64,000 nucleotides of DNA. It comes from Rhizobium sp. CC-YZS058. GTDB taxonomy: Bacteria > Pseudomonadota > Alphaproteobacteria > Rhizobiales > Rhizobiaceae. A model generated the notes under the pieces. The model made no database searches, was not told the origin of the DNA, and saw only the letters and a list, made by a program, of their open reading frames with translations. This document shows, in pieces, positions 8,309 to 17,760 of the stretch; position 1 is the stretch's first letter, and each line of letters starts with the position of its first letter. The position numbers and the translations under genes are program-made. The DNA is taken from contig NZ_JAYESJ010000001.1 of assembly GCF_034720595.1 (NCBI RefSeq), forward strand, positions 3,374,001-3,438,000, written 5' to 3'.

Positions 8309-9124
8309 TCAGCCGAAGCGACCCATGATGTAATCCTGGGTGCGCTGGTCATCCGGATTGGTGAACATCTTGTCGGTGTCGTTCTCCTCGACGAGATTGC
8401 CGAGGTGGAACATGGCGGTGCGCTGCGAGACGCGGGCGGCCTGCTGCATCGAGTGGGTGACGATGACGATCGTGTAATTGGCGCGCAGCTCGTGGATCAG
8501 CTCCTCGACCTTGGCGGTGGCGATGGGGTCGAGCGCCGAGCAGGGCTCGTCCATCAGGATCACTTCCGGGCTGACGGCGACGGCACGCGCAATGCACAGG
8601 CGCTGCTGCTGGCCACCGGAGAGGCCGGTTCCGGATTCGTGCAGACGGTCCTTCACCTCGTTCCAGAGGCCGGCCTTCTGCAGGCTCTGCTCGACGATCG
8701 CGTCGAACTCGGCCTTGGTGCGGGCGAGCCCGTGGATCTTCGGGCCATAGGTGACGTTTTCGTAGATCGACTTCGGGAAGGGGTTCGGCTTCTGGAACAC
8801 CATGCCGACACGGGCGCGCAGTTCCACCACATCGATCGAAGGATCATAGATATCGCCGCCATCGAGCGTGATCTTGCCGGTCACGCGGCAATGGTCGATC
8901 GTGTCGTTCATGCGGTTGAGCGTGCGCAGGAAGGTGGACTTGCCGCAGCCCGAAGGGCCGATCAGCGCGGTCACGGTGTTTTCGCGGATGTCGAGGTTCA
9001 CGTCGAACAGCGCACGCTTCTCGCCGTAATAGACCGACACATCCTTGCCGACCATTTTCAGGGGCACCGCATTCATTTTCTGGTCCACTGCCTTCTCGAG
9101 TGCTGCTTCGGTCATCATGTTCAT
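8309..9124 (-). CDS. pstB: Phosphate ABC transporter ATP-binding protein
   Basis: Energises high-affinity phosphate import through PstA and PstC. The protein is 271 residues from the start at 9124, which has GAGGT upstream; 19 extra codons are open but overlap into pstA. Walker A is GPSGCGKST, the ABC signature [14 protein letters not shown], Walker [14 protein letters not shown], followed by the switch histidine in [10 protein letters not shown]. The C-terminus QDYIMGRFG is typical of PstB. Confidence 0.97.
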   Translation of the reverse strand: MNMMTEAALEKAVDQKMNAVPLKMVGKDVSVYYGEKRALFDVNLDIRENTVTALIGPSGCGKSTFLRTLNRMNDTIDHCRVTGKITLDGGDIYDPSIDVVELRARVGMVFQKPNPFPKSIYENVTYGPKIHGLARTKAEFDAIVEQSLQKAGLWNEVKDRLHESGTGLSGGQQQRLCIARAVAVSPEVILMDEPCSALDPIATAKVEELIHELRANYTIVIVTHSMQQAARVSQRTAMFHLGNLVEENDTDKMFTNPDDQRTQDYIMGRFG

Positions 9125-9137
9125 CGTTTCTACCTCA

Positions 9138-10463
9138 CTACCAGCGACGCTCAAAGCGACGCCGCAACAGGATTGCGCCAAGGTTCATGACCACCAGGAA
9201 GATCAGGAGAATGATGATCGCGCCGGAGGTCCGTTCGACAAATGCTCGTTCGGCTTCGTTGGCCCACATGTAGATCTGGACCGGTAGTGCGGTGGAGGGT
9301 TCGAGCGGCGATCCGGGGAAATCGACCACGAAGGCGACCATGCCGATCAGGAGCAGCGGCGCCGTTTCGCCGAGCGCGTGGGCAAGGCCGATGATGGTGC
9401 CGGTGAGGATGCCCGGCATGGCAAGCGGCAGGACATGGTGGAAGATCGTCTGCATCTTCGAGGCGCCGAGACCGAGGGCTGCTGCGCGGATCGATGGAGG
9501 CACGGCTTTGAGCGCCGCCCGTGTGGCGATGATGATGGTCGGCAGGGTCATCAGCGTCAGCACCAGGCCACCCACCAGCGCCGCAGAGCGCGGAAGGCCG
9601 GCAAAGTTGATGAAGACGGCGAGGCCCAGCAGGCCGTAGACGATCGAGGGAACGGCCGCGAGGTTGTTGATGTTCACCTCGATCAGGTCCGTCAGCCGGT
9701 TCTTCGGCGCAAATTCCTCGAGATAGATCGAGGCGGCGACGCCGATCGGCAGAGCGAGAACCAGAACGATCATCATCGTGTAGAGCGAGCCCAAAGCGGC
9801 GACGCCGATGCCGGCGGCCTCCGGCCGCGAGGACGCACCCGAGGTAAAGAGGCCGGTGTTGAAGTTGGCCGTCAGCGCGCCATCCTCGGCGAGCGTCTTC
9901 ATCCAGGCCACCTGCTTGTCCTTGACCTTGCGGTTGGCTTCCGCAACCGAAAGATCGATCTGCCCCTTGTTGGCGGAATCGATATTGCCTTCGGCAAGCA
10001 GGGCGACCGGCATGGTCTGGCCGATGATCGCCGGGTTGGCGACGACGATGTCGCGCAGCTGGGTGCGGGCGCTCGCCGAAATCATGTCGGTGGCGAGCTT
10101 CACATCCGCCCGGTTCTTCGGATCGATGCCGAGCTTGGCCACCAGCGCATCGCGTACCAGCAGCGGGTAGTTCGCCGTCATCAGCTTGGCCGGATTGGTC
10201 GCCCGCTCGTTCTTGGGGTCGATGACCTGCTCGGAGAAGGTGATCGGCAGCGTGACCGTCGTCTGCAGGAAGGCGGTGTAGCCGTTGGAGATCACCGTCC
10301 AGAGCAGAAGGCAGAGGAAGAAAATGCCGGTGCAGATCGCCGCAATGCCATAGGCGCGGAAGCGACGTTCGGAAGCGTAGCGGCGCTTGATGCCGATATC
10401 GCGCCGGGCCTGGGCGGGACGCGCGGTGGGCGCACCCGGCAGCGAATGGGTGAAATCGGTCAT
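9138..10463 (-). CDS. pstA: Phosphate ABC transporter permease PstA
   Basis: Inner-membrane permease subunit, 441 residues, longer than the roughly 290-residue E. coli protein. The extra length is a large periplasmic segment (about residues 70-215) between the first membrane helix (about 37-60, [20 protein letters not shown]) and the permease core; this extended form is usual in rhizobia. The EAA-type loop is [28 protein letters not shown]. The start ATG overlaps the pstC stop by four bases (ATGA), indicating translational coupling. Confidence 0.95.
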   Translation of the reverse strand: MTDFTHSLPGAPTARPAQARRDIGIKRRYASERRFRAYGIAAICTGIFFLCLLLWTVISNGYTAFLQTTVTLPITFSEQVIDPKNERATNPAKLMTANYPLLVRDALVAKLGIDPKNRADVKLATDMISASARTQLRDIVVANPAIIGQTMPVALLAEGNIDSANKGQIDLSVAEANRKVKDKQVAWMKTLAEDGALTANFNTGLFTSGASSRPEAAGIGVAALGSLYTMMIVLVLALPIGVAASIYLEEFAPKNRLTDLIEVNINNLAAVPSIVYGLLGLAVFINFAGLPRSAALVGGLVLTLMTLPTIIIATRAALKAVPPSIRAAALGLGASKMQTIFHHVLPLAMPGILTGTIIGLAHALGETAPLLLIGMVAFVVDFPGSPLEPSTALPVQIYMWANEAERAFVERTSGAIIILLIFLVVMNLGAILLRRRFERRW

Positions 10464-11944
10464 TCGTACTGCTCCCGATATTTGCGGACGATGTAGAGCG
10501 CGTAGATGTTGAGGCAGAGTGTGATGGCGAAGAGCGTGATGCCAAGCGCGAAGGCGACCAGCGTCTGCGGCGAGGTGAATTCAAGGTCGCCGGTCAGCTG
10601 GTTGACGATCTTGACGGTCACGGTCGTCATCGGCTCGAAGGGATTGATCTGCATGCGCGCCGCAACACCGGCGGCCAGCACCACGATCATGGTTTCGCCG
10701 ACGGCGCGCGAGGCGGTGAGCAGCAGCGCGCCGACAATGCCGGGAAGCGCTGCCGGCAGCACCACGCGCTTGATCGTTTCCGAGCGGGTCGCCCCAAGCC
10801 CGAGCGAGCCATCGCGCAGCGCGCGGGGCACCTGGGTGATGATGTCGTCGGAGAGCGAGGAGACGAAGGGGATCAGCATGATACCCATGACGATGCCGGC
10901 CGTCAGCACGCTCTGGGCCTGGATGAAGCTCGTATAATTGCCGGTCACGAGGCCGTTCAGCTGGGCCGAGATGTCGCGCAGGAACGGGCCGACGGTCACG
11001 AGGGCGAAGAAGCCGTAGACGATGGTGGGGATGCCGGCCAGGATTTCCAGCAGCGGCTTGGCGATGGAGCGAACCGGGTTGCTCGCATATTCCGCCATGT
11101 AGATGGCGGCGAAGAGGCCGATCGGCACCGCGAACAGCATGGCGACGAAGGCGATGTAGAGCGTGCCGGCCAGCAGCGGCAGGAGGCCGAACTGCCCGGC
11201 CTGGCCGGTGTTGCCCGCGGCGGCAAAGCGCGGATCCCAGACCGTGCCGAAGAAGAACTCGGCCGGCGAGACGGAGGCAAAGAAGCGCAGCGCCTCGGTC
11301 AGCATCGAGCCGATGATGCCGATCGTGGTCAGGATGGCGATGGAGGAGGCGAGCAAGAGGGCGCCGAGGATGACGCGCTCGACCCTGTTGCGGGCCCGGA
11401 AGCGCTGGTCGATGCCGCGTAGCGCAAAGACCGCACCGGCGATGGCAAGCAGCAGAACCACGCCGCCCATGGCGAGCGCGCTGGTCTGGCTCATCGCATT
11501 ATACCGGTTGGCGGACTCGACCATGTAGGGCGCGCCGTCACCGGCGAGCGGAATGCCCCTGGCGGCCAGACCGTCGCGCAGCGAAACCGATCCATTGTCG
11601 ATCGCGGCCCGCTCTTCCGGCGAGAGCAGAAGCAGGCCGCGGGCCACAGACTTGACCTGGCCGAGCGCCAGCTCGGTGGCGGCCGCGCCCTGGTTCAGCA
11701 CGTCGTTCGGCAGGCCGAAGCGCGTGCGATCATCGATGACGGACGGGGCGACGGCAAGCCAGACGGCGAAGACAAGAAGCGCCGGCAGGAGCGAGAGAAG
11801 CGCTGCGTAACTGCCGTGATAGCCGGGAAGCGAATGAAGGGAGGAGAGCTTGCCCTTGGCCGAAGCGATGGAGCGCGCGCGTCCCATCAGAAAGGCACCG
11901 GCTCCGATCAGGAGCACGAGAAGGAACAGGAGTGATGCTGTCAT
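10460..11944 (-). CDS. pstC: Phosphate ABC transporter permease PstC
   Basis: Second permease subunit, 494 residues, also longer than the E. coli form, with extra N-terminal membrane segments and a periplasmic stretch before the core. The core is recognisable by FFGTVWDPRF, AIYMAEYA, ILAGIPTIVYGFFALVTVGP and the EAA-type loop GSLGLGATRSETIKRVVLPAALPGIVGALLL. It follows pstS by 100 bases and is coupled to pstA by a 4-base overlap. Confidence 0.95.
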   Translation of the reverse strand: MTASLLFLLVLLIGAGAFLMGRARSIASAKGKLSSLHSLPGYHGSYAALLSLLPALLVFAVWLAVAPSVIDDRTRFGLPNDVLNQGAAATELALGQVKSVARGLLLLSPEERAAIDNGSVSLRDGLAARGIPLAGDGAPYMVESANRYNAMSQTSALAMGGVVLLLAIAGAVFALRGIDQRFRARNRVERVILGALLLASSIAILTTIGIIGSMLTEALRFFASVSPAEFFFGTVWDPRFAAAGNTGQAGQFGLLPLLAGTLYIAFVAMLFAVPIGLFAAIYMAEYASNPVRSIAKPLLEILAGIPTIVYGFFALVTVGPFLRDISAQLNGLVTGNYTSFIQAQSVLTAGIVMGIMLIPFVSSLSDDIITQVPRALRDGSLGLGATRSETIKRVVLPAALPGIVGALLLTASRAVGETMIVVLAAGVAARMQINPFEPMTTVTVKIVNQLTGDLEFTSPQTLVAFALGITLFAITLCLNIYALYIVRKYREQYE

Positions 11945-12044
11945 CGGTCGGGTCCCCCGGTCTCGTCCACGCTGGAGAGCCGGCCAATCAGAGACGAAAG
12001 GGGTCCGGCGCGGCGAAGCGCCGCGCCGGATGATCCATCATGGA

Positions 12045-13079
12045 TCAGAGCTGCTTGCCGTCGGTGAAGGCCTTGCGGGCGGCTTCGCGCTCGGCATCCG
12101 GAGCGGCGACGAGACCATAGGCGGCCAGCGGGCTTTCCGGACCGACCATCTGGTCGTCGAGGAAGAATTCGACATATTCCTTCAGGCCCGGGATGACGCC
12201 CAGATGCGCCTTCTTGACGTAGAAGAACAGCGGACGCGAGACCGGATATTCGCCGGATGCGATGGTTTCAACCGAGGGCACGACGCCGTTGACGGTGGCG
12301 ACCTTCAGCTTGTCGGCATTGTTTTCATAGAAGGCGAGACCGAAGACGCCGATGCCGCTCTTGTTGGCCGCGATGCGGGCGAGCGTTTCGGTGTAATCGC
12401 CGTCGATGTCGACAGCCATGCCGTCCTTGCGGACCGCGATGCACTTGCGGGCCTGCTCCTTGGCGTCGGAAACGGCAGCCTTGATGACCTCTTCGGCGCC
12501 GGAGTCCTTGCAGCCGGCATGCAGGATCTTCTCTTCGAAGACTTCGCGCGTGCCGTGCTTTTCGCCCGGGATATAGGCGGCGATCGTGGCGTCCGGCAGG
12601 TCCTTGTTGACGTCCGACCACTTCTTGTAGGGGTTGGCGACCAGCTTGCCGTCGACGACCACTTCGGCGGCGAGGCCGAGATAGAGATCCTTCGGCGCGA
12701 GCTTCAGGTCGGCATTGCCGCTGTCGGTGGCGAAGACGATGCCGTCATAGCCGATCTTGACTTCCTGGACTTCGGTGACGCCGGCGGCCTTGCAGGTCTC
12801 CAGCTCGCTGTCCTTGATCTTGCGCGAAGCATTGGCGATGTCGATCGTGTCCGGGCCAACGCCCTTGCAGAATTCCTTGAGGCCCGCGCCGGTGCCGCCG
12901 GATTCGACGACCGGGGTCTTGAAGTCGGGGAAGGTCTCGCCGAAGGTTTCAGCGACGATCTTGGCGTAGGGAAGAACGGTGGAAGAGCCGGCAACCTGGA
13001 TCTGGTCGCGAGCGGCGGCAGCGCCGGCAAAGGCGACGGTCGCCACGAGGGCGGCTGCGGTAAGCTTGAGGGTGTTCAT
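12045..13079 (-). CDS. pstS: Periplasmic phosphate-binding protein PstS
   Basis: High-affinity phosphate receptor of the Pst system, 344 residues. A Sec signal peptide spans about residues 1-23 (MNTLKLTAAALVATVAFAGAAAA). The phosphate-binding signatures are IQVAGSSTVLPYAKIVAE and VVESGGTGAGLKEFCKGVG near the N-terminus. GGGAG precedes the start ATG. It is the first structural gene of pstSCAB and has a Pho box about 110-140 bases upstream, so it should be strongly PhoB-activated. Confidence 0.96.
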   Translation of the reverse strand: MNTLKLTAAALVATVAFAGAAAARDQIQVAGSSTVLPYAKIVAETFGETFPDFKTPVVESGGTGAGLKEFCKGVGPDTIDIANASRKIKDSELETCKAAGVTEVQEVKIGYDGIVFATDSGNADLKLAPKDLYLGLAAEVVVDGKLVANPYKKWSDVNKDLPDATIAAYIPGEKHGTREVFEEKILHAGCKDSGAEEVIKAAVSDAKEQARKCIAVRKDGMAVDIDGDYTETLARIAANKSGIGVFGLAFYENNADKLKVATVNGVVPSVETIASGEYPVSRPLFFYVKKAHLGVIPGLKEYVEFFLDDQMVGPESPLAAYGLVAAPDAEREAARKAFTDGKQL

Positions 13080-13179
13080 CGAAATCTCCCGAAGTGGGCT
13101 GGTGGGTGCGCTTTCGCTGCAGCGCTCTCTTTTTTCGCCGTCAATCTATCGGCAACCAATCCTTTAGCGGCCGACACCC

Positions 13180-13217
13180 CGAGCTTTTATGTCAGTTCTG
13201 CAAAACATTTATGACAG
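13180..13217 (-). promoter_or_regulatory. Pho box upstream of pstS
   Basis: On the minus strand CTGTCATAAAT (13217-13207) and CTGACATAAAA (13195-13185) are exactly 22 bases apart, with a degenerate 11-base unit between them. This is the 11-base periodicity of tandem PhoB half-sites (consensus CTGTCAT with AT-rich spacers). It lies in the phoR-pstS intergenic region, correctly oriented for pstS. Confidence 0.75.
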
Positions 13218-13277
13218 TGCAACCCTCTGATTTGAAATAATAAAATAAAACGGCTGCACAATAATCCCGTCAAGCTG

Positions 13278-14507
13278 TCAAAAGCGGACCGTAAAGACCG
13301 TGCCCTCGCCCAGCGTGGAGCGCACGATGAGGCGCGCACGGTGGCGGGTGAGGATATGTTTGACGATGGCGAGGCCGAGTCCGGTGCCTTTTTTCGACCG
13401 GCTGGCCTCGACATTGACGCGGTAGAAGCGCTCGGTGATGCGCGGCACATGTTCGGCCGGAATGCCCGGACCATGGTCACGCACGGAGACTTCGGCCGGG
13501 TCGCTGCCGCCGCCCGACAGGGTGATTTCGACGCGCTTGCCCTCCTGCCCGTATTTGCAGGCATTCTCGACAAGGTTCTCGAACACTTCGATCAGTTCGT
13601 CCCGGTCCCCCTGGACGATGACGGGGCCCGGCGGCGGACTGACGGTGATGGCGACGTCGAGATCTCGGGCGAGCGGCCCCAGCGCATCGCAGACATGGCT
13701 GATAAGCGGCACGAGATCGATCTCGTCGGCCGGCGCGATATGGGCCTTCAGTTCCAGCCGCGACAGGGAAAGGAGATCGTCCACCAGCCGGCTCATGCGG
13801 GTTGCCTGCTCGAGCATGATGCCGAGGAACCGCTCCTGTGCCTTGGGATCGTTGCGGGCCGGGCCCTGCAGGGTTTCGATGAAGCCGCGCAGCGAGGCGA
13901 GCGGCGTGCGCAGCTCGTGGCTGGCATTGGCAACGAAGTCCGAGCGCATGCGGTCGATCCGCCGCGCCTGCGAGATATCGCGGTAGGAAATGACGTAGAC
14001 GGTCGTCCGGCCCGCCGCGTCGATCACGGTGCGGGCGACCCGCACGACGTAGACGAGCTCCGACGGCAGTCGCTCCGAATGCTCGATCTGGTTGACGCGG
14101 CCGGTGGCGATGGTTTCGCGCACCATGTCGAGAATGCCGGGCGAGCGGACGCGGGCGGAGAGATCGGTCAGCGGCGGGATGACGCCGAAAGCCTTTTCGG
14201 CAGCCTGGTTCTGGAACAGCACTGCCTCGTCGGCCCCGACCACCAGGATCGGCATGTCGAGCGCGTCGAAGCCCGCCCCCAGCGCATCGAGGTCCAGCGC
14301 CTCTTCCGGGCTGTCGGCGATCACGTGAGTCTCGTCTTTCACCTCCTTCGGGCGACGCAGGAGTGCCGCGATGAAGACCAGCCACAGGAGCGCCACCAGC
14401 GCCACATGGCCGGCCGACAGAACCACGGCCACGGCGGCAAGCAGCGACAGCAGCACCAGCCCCCATTCGCCCGAGGCCCTGCGCGCCAGACGCCGCCAGA
14501 ATGCCAT
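13278..14507 (-). CDS. phoR: Phosphate regulon sensor histidine kinase PhoR
   Basis: Inner-membrane sensor that phosphorylates PhoB under phosphate limitation. The protein is 409 residues from MAFWRRLARR; the frame continues upstream, but AGGAGG lies 6-7 bases before this ATG. Two membrane segments occur at about residues 17-50 (WGLVLLSLLAAVAVVLSAG and VALVALLWLVFIAALL). A PAS domain follows at about 75-175. The H-box is ANASHELRTPLASL, the N-box FENLVENACKYG, and the G-boxes are DHGPGIP and KGTGLGLAIVKHIL. It is divergent from ppk2. Confidence 0.94.
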   Translation of the reverse strand: MAFWRRLARRASGEWGLVLLSLLAAVAVVLSAGHVALVALLWLVFIAALLRRPKEVKDETHVIADSPEEALDLDALGAGFDALDMPILVVGADEAVLFQNQAAEKAFGVIPPLTDLSARVRSPGILDMVRETIATGRVNQIEHSERLPSELVYVVRVARTVIDAAGRTTVYVISYRDISQARRIDRMRSDFVANASHELRTPLASLRGFIETLQGPARNDPKAQERFLGIMLEQATRMSRLVDDLLSLSRLELKAHIAPADEIDLVPLISHVCDALGPLARDLDVAITVSPPPGPVIVQGDRDELIEVFENLVENACKYGQEGKRVEITLSGGGSDPAEVSVRDHGPGIPAEHVPRITERFYRVNVEASRSKKGTGLGLAIVKHILTRHRARLIVRSTLGEGTVFTVRF

Positions 14508-14578
14508 GCAACCCCTCCTGCGTCGGCGCGTTTTCCGACCGGCAGCCTTTGCTGCCTCGACCATGCCATAAACCCGTT

Positions 14579-14598
14579 CCGTGACATGATTTTCACGG
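14579..14598. promoter_or_regulatory. Inverted repeat between phoR and ppk2
   Basis: CCGTGA (14579-14584) and TCACGG (14593-14598) form a dyad with an 8-base centre. It lies 72 bases upstream of the phoR start and 88 bases before ppk2. GTGACAT with a TTCACGG four bases later also loosely resembles a pair of PhoB half-sites, so a shared operator is possible. Confidence 0.3.
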
Positions 14599-14685
14599 AC
14601 CGCTTGAAACCACAATGGAATTATGCCCAGCTCCCGAAAGACCCGTGGGGAGAGAGCCGGGTGCCAAGACCGAGGAGGACTGCGA

Positions 14686-15561
14686 ATGGACGACATTCTG
14701 CCGGTGGCGCTGAAGATCGGCGGCAAGACGAAGAGCTTCGATGTCGACACGCCGGAACTGCCGGACTGGGTCACCAAGAAGGCCATGTCTTCCGGCGGCT
14801 ACCCCTATGACAAGAAGCTCGACAAGGACACGTTCAAGACCGATCTCGAGCGCCTCCAGATCGAGCTCGTCAAGGTTCAGGCCTGGCAGCAGGCCACCGG
14901 GAAGCGGGTGATCGTTCTGTTCGAAGGGCGGGACGCCGCCGGCAAGGGCGGCGCGATCCATGAGACGCGTGCCTATATGAACCCGCGTACGGCCCGCATC
15001 GTCGCCCTGACCAAGCCGACGGAAACCGAACAGGGTCAATGGTACTACCAGCGCTACATCACCCATTTTCCCTCGGCCGGGGAATTCATTCTCTTCGACC
15101 GGTCCTGGTACAACCGTGCCGGCGTCGAGCCCGTCATGGGCTTCTGCACGCCCGAGCAGTACGAACACTTTCTGACGCAGACGCCGCGCTTCGAGAAGAT
15201 GATCGTCGACGAGGGCATCACGCTGATCAAGATCTGGCTGGAGATCGGCCGGGAAATGCAGCTGATGCAGTTTCACCAGCGTCGCCATGATCCGCTGAAG
15301 GTGTGGAAGCTTTCACCGATGGATATCGAGGCGTTGACGCGCTGGGACGACTATACGGAAAAGCGGGACCGCATGTTCAAGGAGACGCATACCGACAAGG
15401 CGCCCTGGACCGTGGTGCGGGCGAACGACCGGCGCCGCGCGCGCCTGCATGTCATCCGCCATATCCTGACCCGGCTCGATTATGCCGGCAAGGATCCGGT
15501 GGCGATCGGCGAGATCGACGACAAGATCCTGGGCAGCGGTCCGGATTTCCTCAGGAAGTGA
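14686..15561 (+). CDS. ppk2: Polyphosphate kinase 2 (PPK2 family)
   Basis: Transfers phosphate between polyphosphate and nucleotides, favouring nucleotide synthesis in one-domain PPK2 enzymes. The protein is 291 residues from [10 protein letters not shown], chosen over the longer frame because GAGGAGG lies just upstream and the N-terminus fits the family. Walker A is [13 protein letters not shown], the Walker B/lid region is [20 protein letters not shown], with [11 protein letters not shown] and the conserved [12 protein letters not shown]. Its place beside phoR fits a role in phosphate storage. Confidence 0.94.
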   Translation: MDDILPVALKIGGKTKSFDVDTPELPDWVTKKAMSSGGYPYDKKLDKDTFKTDLERLQIELVKVQAWQQATGKRVIVLFEGRDAAGKGGAIHETRAYMNPRTARIVALTKPTETEQGQWYYQRYITHFPSAGEFILFDRSWYNRAGVEPVMGFCTPEQYEHFLTQTPRFEKMIVDEGITLIKIWLEIGREMQLMQFHQRRHDPLKVWKLSPMDIEALTRWDDYTEKRDRMFKETHTDKAPWTVVRANDRRRARLHVIRHILTRLDYAGKDPVAIGEIDDKILGSGPDFLRK

Positions 15562-15590
15562 ATCCTGCCGGCCGCTGAGGGAAAGACAGG

Positions 15591-15624
15591 TGAAGGGCGG
15601 GCACCGCACGGTGCCCGCCCTTCA
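15591..15624. terminator. Strong bidirectional hairpin between ppk2 and the chemoreceptor gene
   Basis: A perfect 15-bp stem (15591-15605 and 15610-15624, arm TGAAGGGCGGGCACC) with a GCAC loop lies between the convergent ends of ppk2 and the next gene. No T-run follows on either strand, so it may work as a roadblock or RNA 3'-end stabiliser as much as a classical terminator. Confidence 0.6.
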
Positions 15625-15660
15625 GACGTTAAGGGTGTGTGAGCGCCGGCTGAGCGCGGC

Positions 15661-17493
15661 TTAGGCGGCGCGGTTGAAACGAGGAGGCGCGCGCTCGCTC
15701 CGCACCTTCGCCTGCTGGCCGCCTCGCGAAAGCTCGAAGCCGCCGACCAGCTTGAAGAGCTCGTCCGCCTCCCGCGCCAGCGAATGGCTGGCCGCGGTCG
15801 ATTCCTCCACCATGCTGGCATTGTGCTGGGTGTTCTGGTCGATCGTGTTGACGGCGTGGTTGATCTCTTTCAACCCGCTCGCCTGCTCGCGCGCGCCTTC
15901 GACGATGGCCGAGACGTTCATGCTGATGCCCTGAACCTGGGCGACGATCTGCTGAAGGGCGGCGCCCGTCTGGGTGACCAGCTCGACGCCGGTCTTGACC
16001 TGGCCCCCGGATTTGCTGATCAGCGCCTTGATTTCCTTGGCCGCGCCGGCGGAGCGTTGCGCCAACTCCCGAACCTCCTGCGCGACGACGGCAAAGCCCT
16101 TGCCGGCCTCCCCCGCCCGCGCTGCCTCGACGCCCGCATTGAGCGCCAGCAGGTTGGTCTGGAAGGCGATCTCGTCGATCACGCCGATGATGGAGGAGAT
16201 TTCTCGCGCCGAGCCCTCGATGTCCTGCATGGCCCGGACGGCACGCTCGACGATGTCACCCGACAGCTCGGCGGAGCTGCGGGCCTCCTTGACCAGTGCG
16301 CCCGCCTCTTCCGCACGGCGGCTGGAATCGCTGACGGTGGTGGTGATCTGCTCCAGCGCCGCGGCGGTTTCTTCCACCGAGGCGGCCTGCTGCTCGGTAC
16401 GGCGGGAGAGGTCGTCGGCGGCCGACAGGATCTGGTTCGAGCCGGCGGCGATCGCCTCGGCATTCTCGCCCACCTTGCGCATGGCCTGTTCGAGCTTCTC
16501 TACCGCGGCGTTGAAGTCGACCCGCACCCGGTCCAGCCGCTCGGCGAACCGGTCGTTGATCCGGCAGGTCAGCCGGCCTTCGGACAATTGACCAAGCGCA
16601 TCGCCGATGCAGGCGACGGCAAAGCGGACTTCCTCCGCCTCTTCCGCCTGGCGCCGTTCGCGTGCCAGGCGCTCCTGTTCGGACAGAGCGCGGCTCGCCT
16701 CCGCTTCCTGCGTCAGGCGGCGCCGCTCGCGCGCGTTTTCCCGGAAGACGGCAACGGTGCCCGCCATCACGCCGATTTCGTCGCGGCGCGTTTCGCCATA
16801 GATCTCGACATCGACATTGCCTTCCGCAAGTGCCTTCATGGCGCCGGTGATGGAGTTGACCGGCCGAACCACGCCGGCAACCACGGTATAGACGGCAAAG
16901 GCTGCGATGCCGGTGGCGAGTGCCGAGAGGCCGATCATCACGCGCGTCAGCTGGGTTTTCAACGCCTGCCCTTCCGCCAACTTTTCCTTCGATACGCGGA
17001 TCTGCAAATCGATCAACGCGCCGACATCGCCGCCCAGCGGGTCGATGGTCGGATAGAGTTCCGTATCCGCGAAGGTGGCGAGCGCGGCCTGATCCTTGCT
17101 GGCCAGCAGCCCGAGCAGCACCTTCACCTTGGCATCGGCCTGCAGACGATCCTTGGCGAAACTCTCCGCCATCGCCTTTTCTTCCGTGGTGAGATAGGTC
17201 GCCATATAGGCGTTCCAGCTTTGATCGATGTCGCGCAGCGCCGCCTCGACACTGGCGGAACCCTCGGCAAAGCCGAGGGCGCCGGACCGTACTTTGTGGA
17301 CGGTATCGACGATATTGACCGCATAACGGTCGGCAATGACCTTCAGCTGCTCCATCGGCAGAACACGGTCGGTGACGATCGAGGCTGCAAGCTGCGAGGT
17401 TCGGCTCATCGCCGAGAAGGAAAAGGCCGAGATGCCGACGATGACGCCGACAAGCAGGGCGATACTGACAAGAAGTTTTCCGCGAAGGGACAT
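15661..17493 (-). CDS. Methyl-accepting chemotaxis protein (membrane)
   Basis: Transmembrane chemoreceptor, 610 residues from [11 protein letters not shown] (a GGAG lies 5-6 bases before this ATG; a Met five codons upstream is the alternative). TM1 is about residues 7-28. A periplasmic four-helix-bundle sensor domain runs to about 185, TM2 is about 188-212 ([23 protein letters not shown]), and HAMP is about 212-262. The cytoplasmic signalling domain includes the hairpin tip [43 protein letters not shown] sequence and ends without a CheR-binding pentapeptide. The ligand is not predictable. Confidence 0.93.
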   Translation of the reverse strand: MSLRGKLLVSIALLVGVIVGISAFSFSAMSRTSQLAASIVTDRVLPMEQLKVIADRYAVNIVDTVHKVRSGALGFAEGSASVEAALRDIDQSWNAYMATYLTTEEKAMAESFAKDRLQADAKVKVLLGLLASKDQAALATFADTELYPTIDPLGGDVGALIDLQIRVSKEKLAEGQALKTQLTRVMIGLSALATGIAAFAVYTVVAGVVRPVNSITGAMKALAEGNVDVEIYGETRRDEIGVMAGTVAVFRENARERRRLTQEAEASRALSEQERLARERRQAEEAEEVRFAVACIGDALGQLSEGRLTCRINDRFAERLDRVRVDFNAAVEKLEQAMRKVGENAEAIAAGSNQILSAADDLSRRTEQQAASVEETAAALEQITTTVSDSSRRAEEAGALVKEARSSAELSGDIVERAVRAMQDIEGSAREISSIIGVIDEIAFQTNLLALNAGVEAARAGEAGKGFAVVAQEVRELAQRSAGAAKEIKALISKSGGQVKTGVELVTQTGAALQQIVAQVQGISMNVSAIVEGAREQASGLKEINHAVNTIDQNTQHNASMVEESTAASHSLAREADELFKLVGGFELSRGGQQAKVRSERAPPRFNRAA

Positions 17494-17585
17494 GTTGGCT
17501 CCATTCATGCCTGAAGCTAGGTCGGGCAGTGAACACAGCTTACAAATCAGGATTTGATGATGTCTGAATATGAGCGGTCAGTTAC

Positions 17586-17600
17586 GCTTAAATTTTAAGC
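17586..17600. promoter_or_regulatory. AT-rich palindrome upstream of the chemoreceptor
   Basis: GCTTAAA-T-TTTAAGC is a perfect 7-bp dyad in an AT-rich stretch 93 bases upstream of the chemoreceptor start. It may be an operator for that gene. The rest of the 267-base interval (17494-17760) contains nothing I can name. Confidence 0.3.
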
Positions 17601-17760
17601 TTATGTCGCTTTTTTACGCAACTTTAAATCGAACACTATTCGAACGCGCATGCAAGTGGCGCAAGGGCGAGTGCCTGACCTATTTTTGTTCAAAAATGCC
17701 GGTGCGCGGCAGAATCTGCGGGCGCCCGTGGCGTCAGGCTGGCCGCACCCGTGAACTCAG

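Noticed and set aside
11850..13214. Long plus-strand frame (454 codons) antisense to pstS
   Set aside because: pstS has clear motifs, signal peptide and ribosome site; the opposite frame has shadow composition.
15784..17514. Plus-strand frame of 576 codons antisense to the chemoreceptor
   Set aside because: Asp/Arg/Gly-rich mirror of an MCP gene; no family-like motif.
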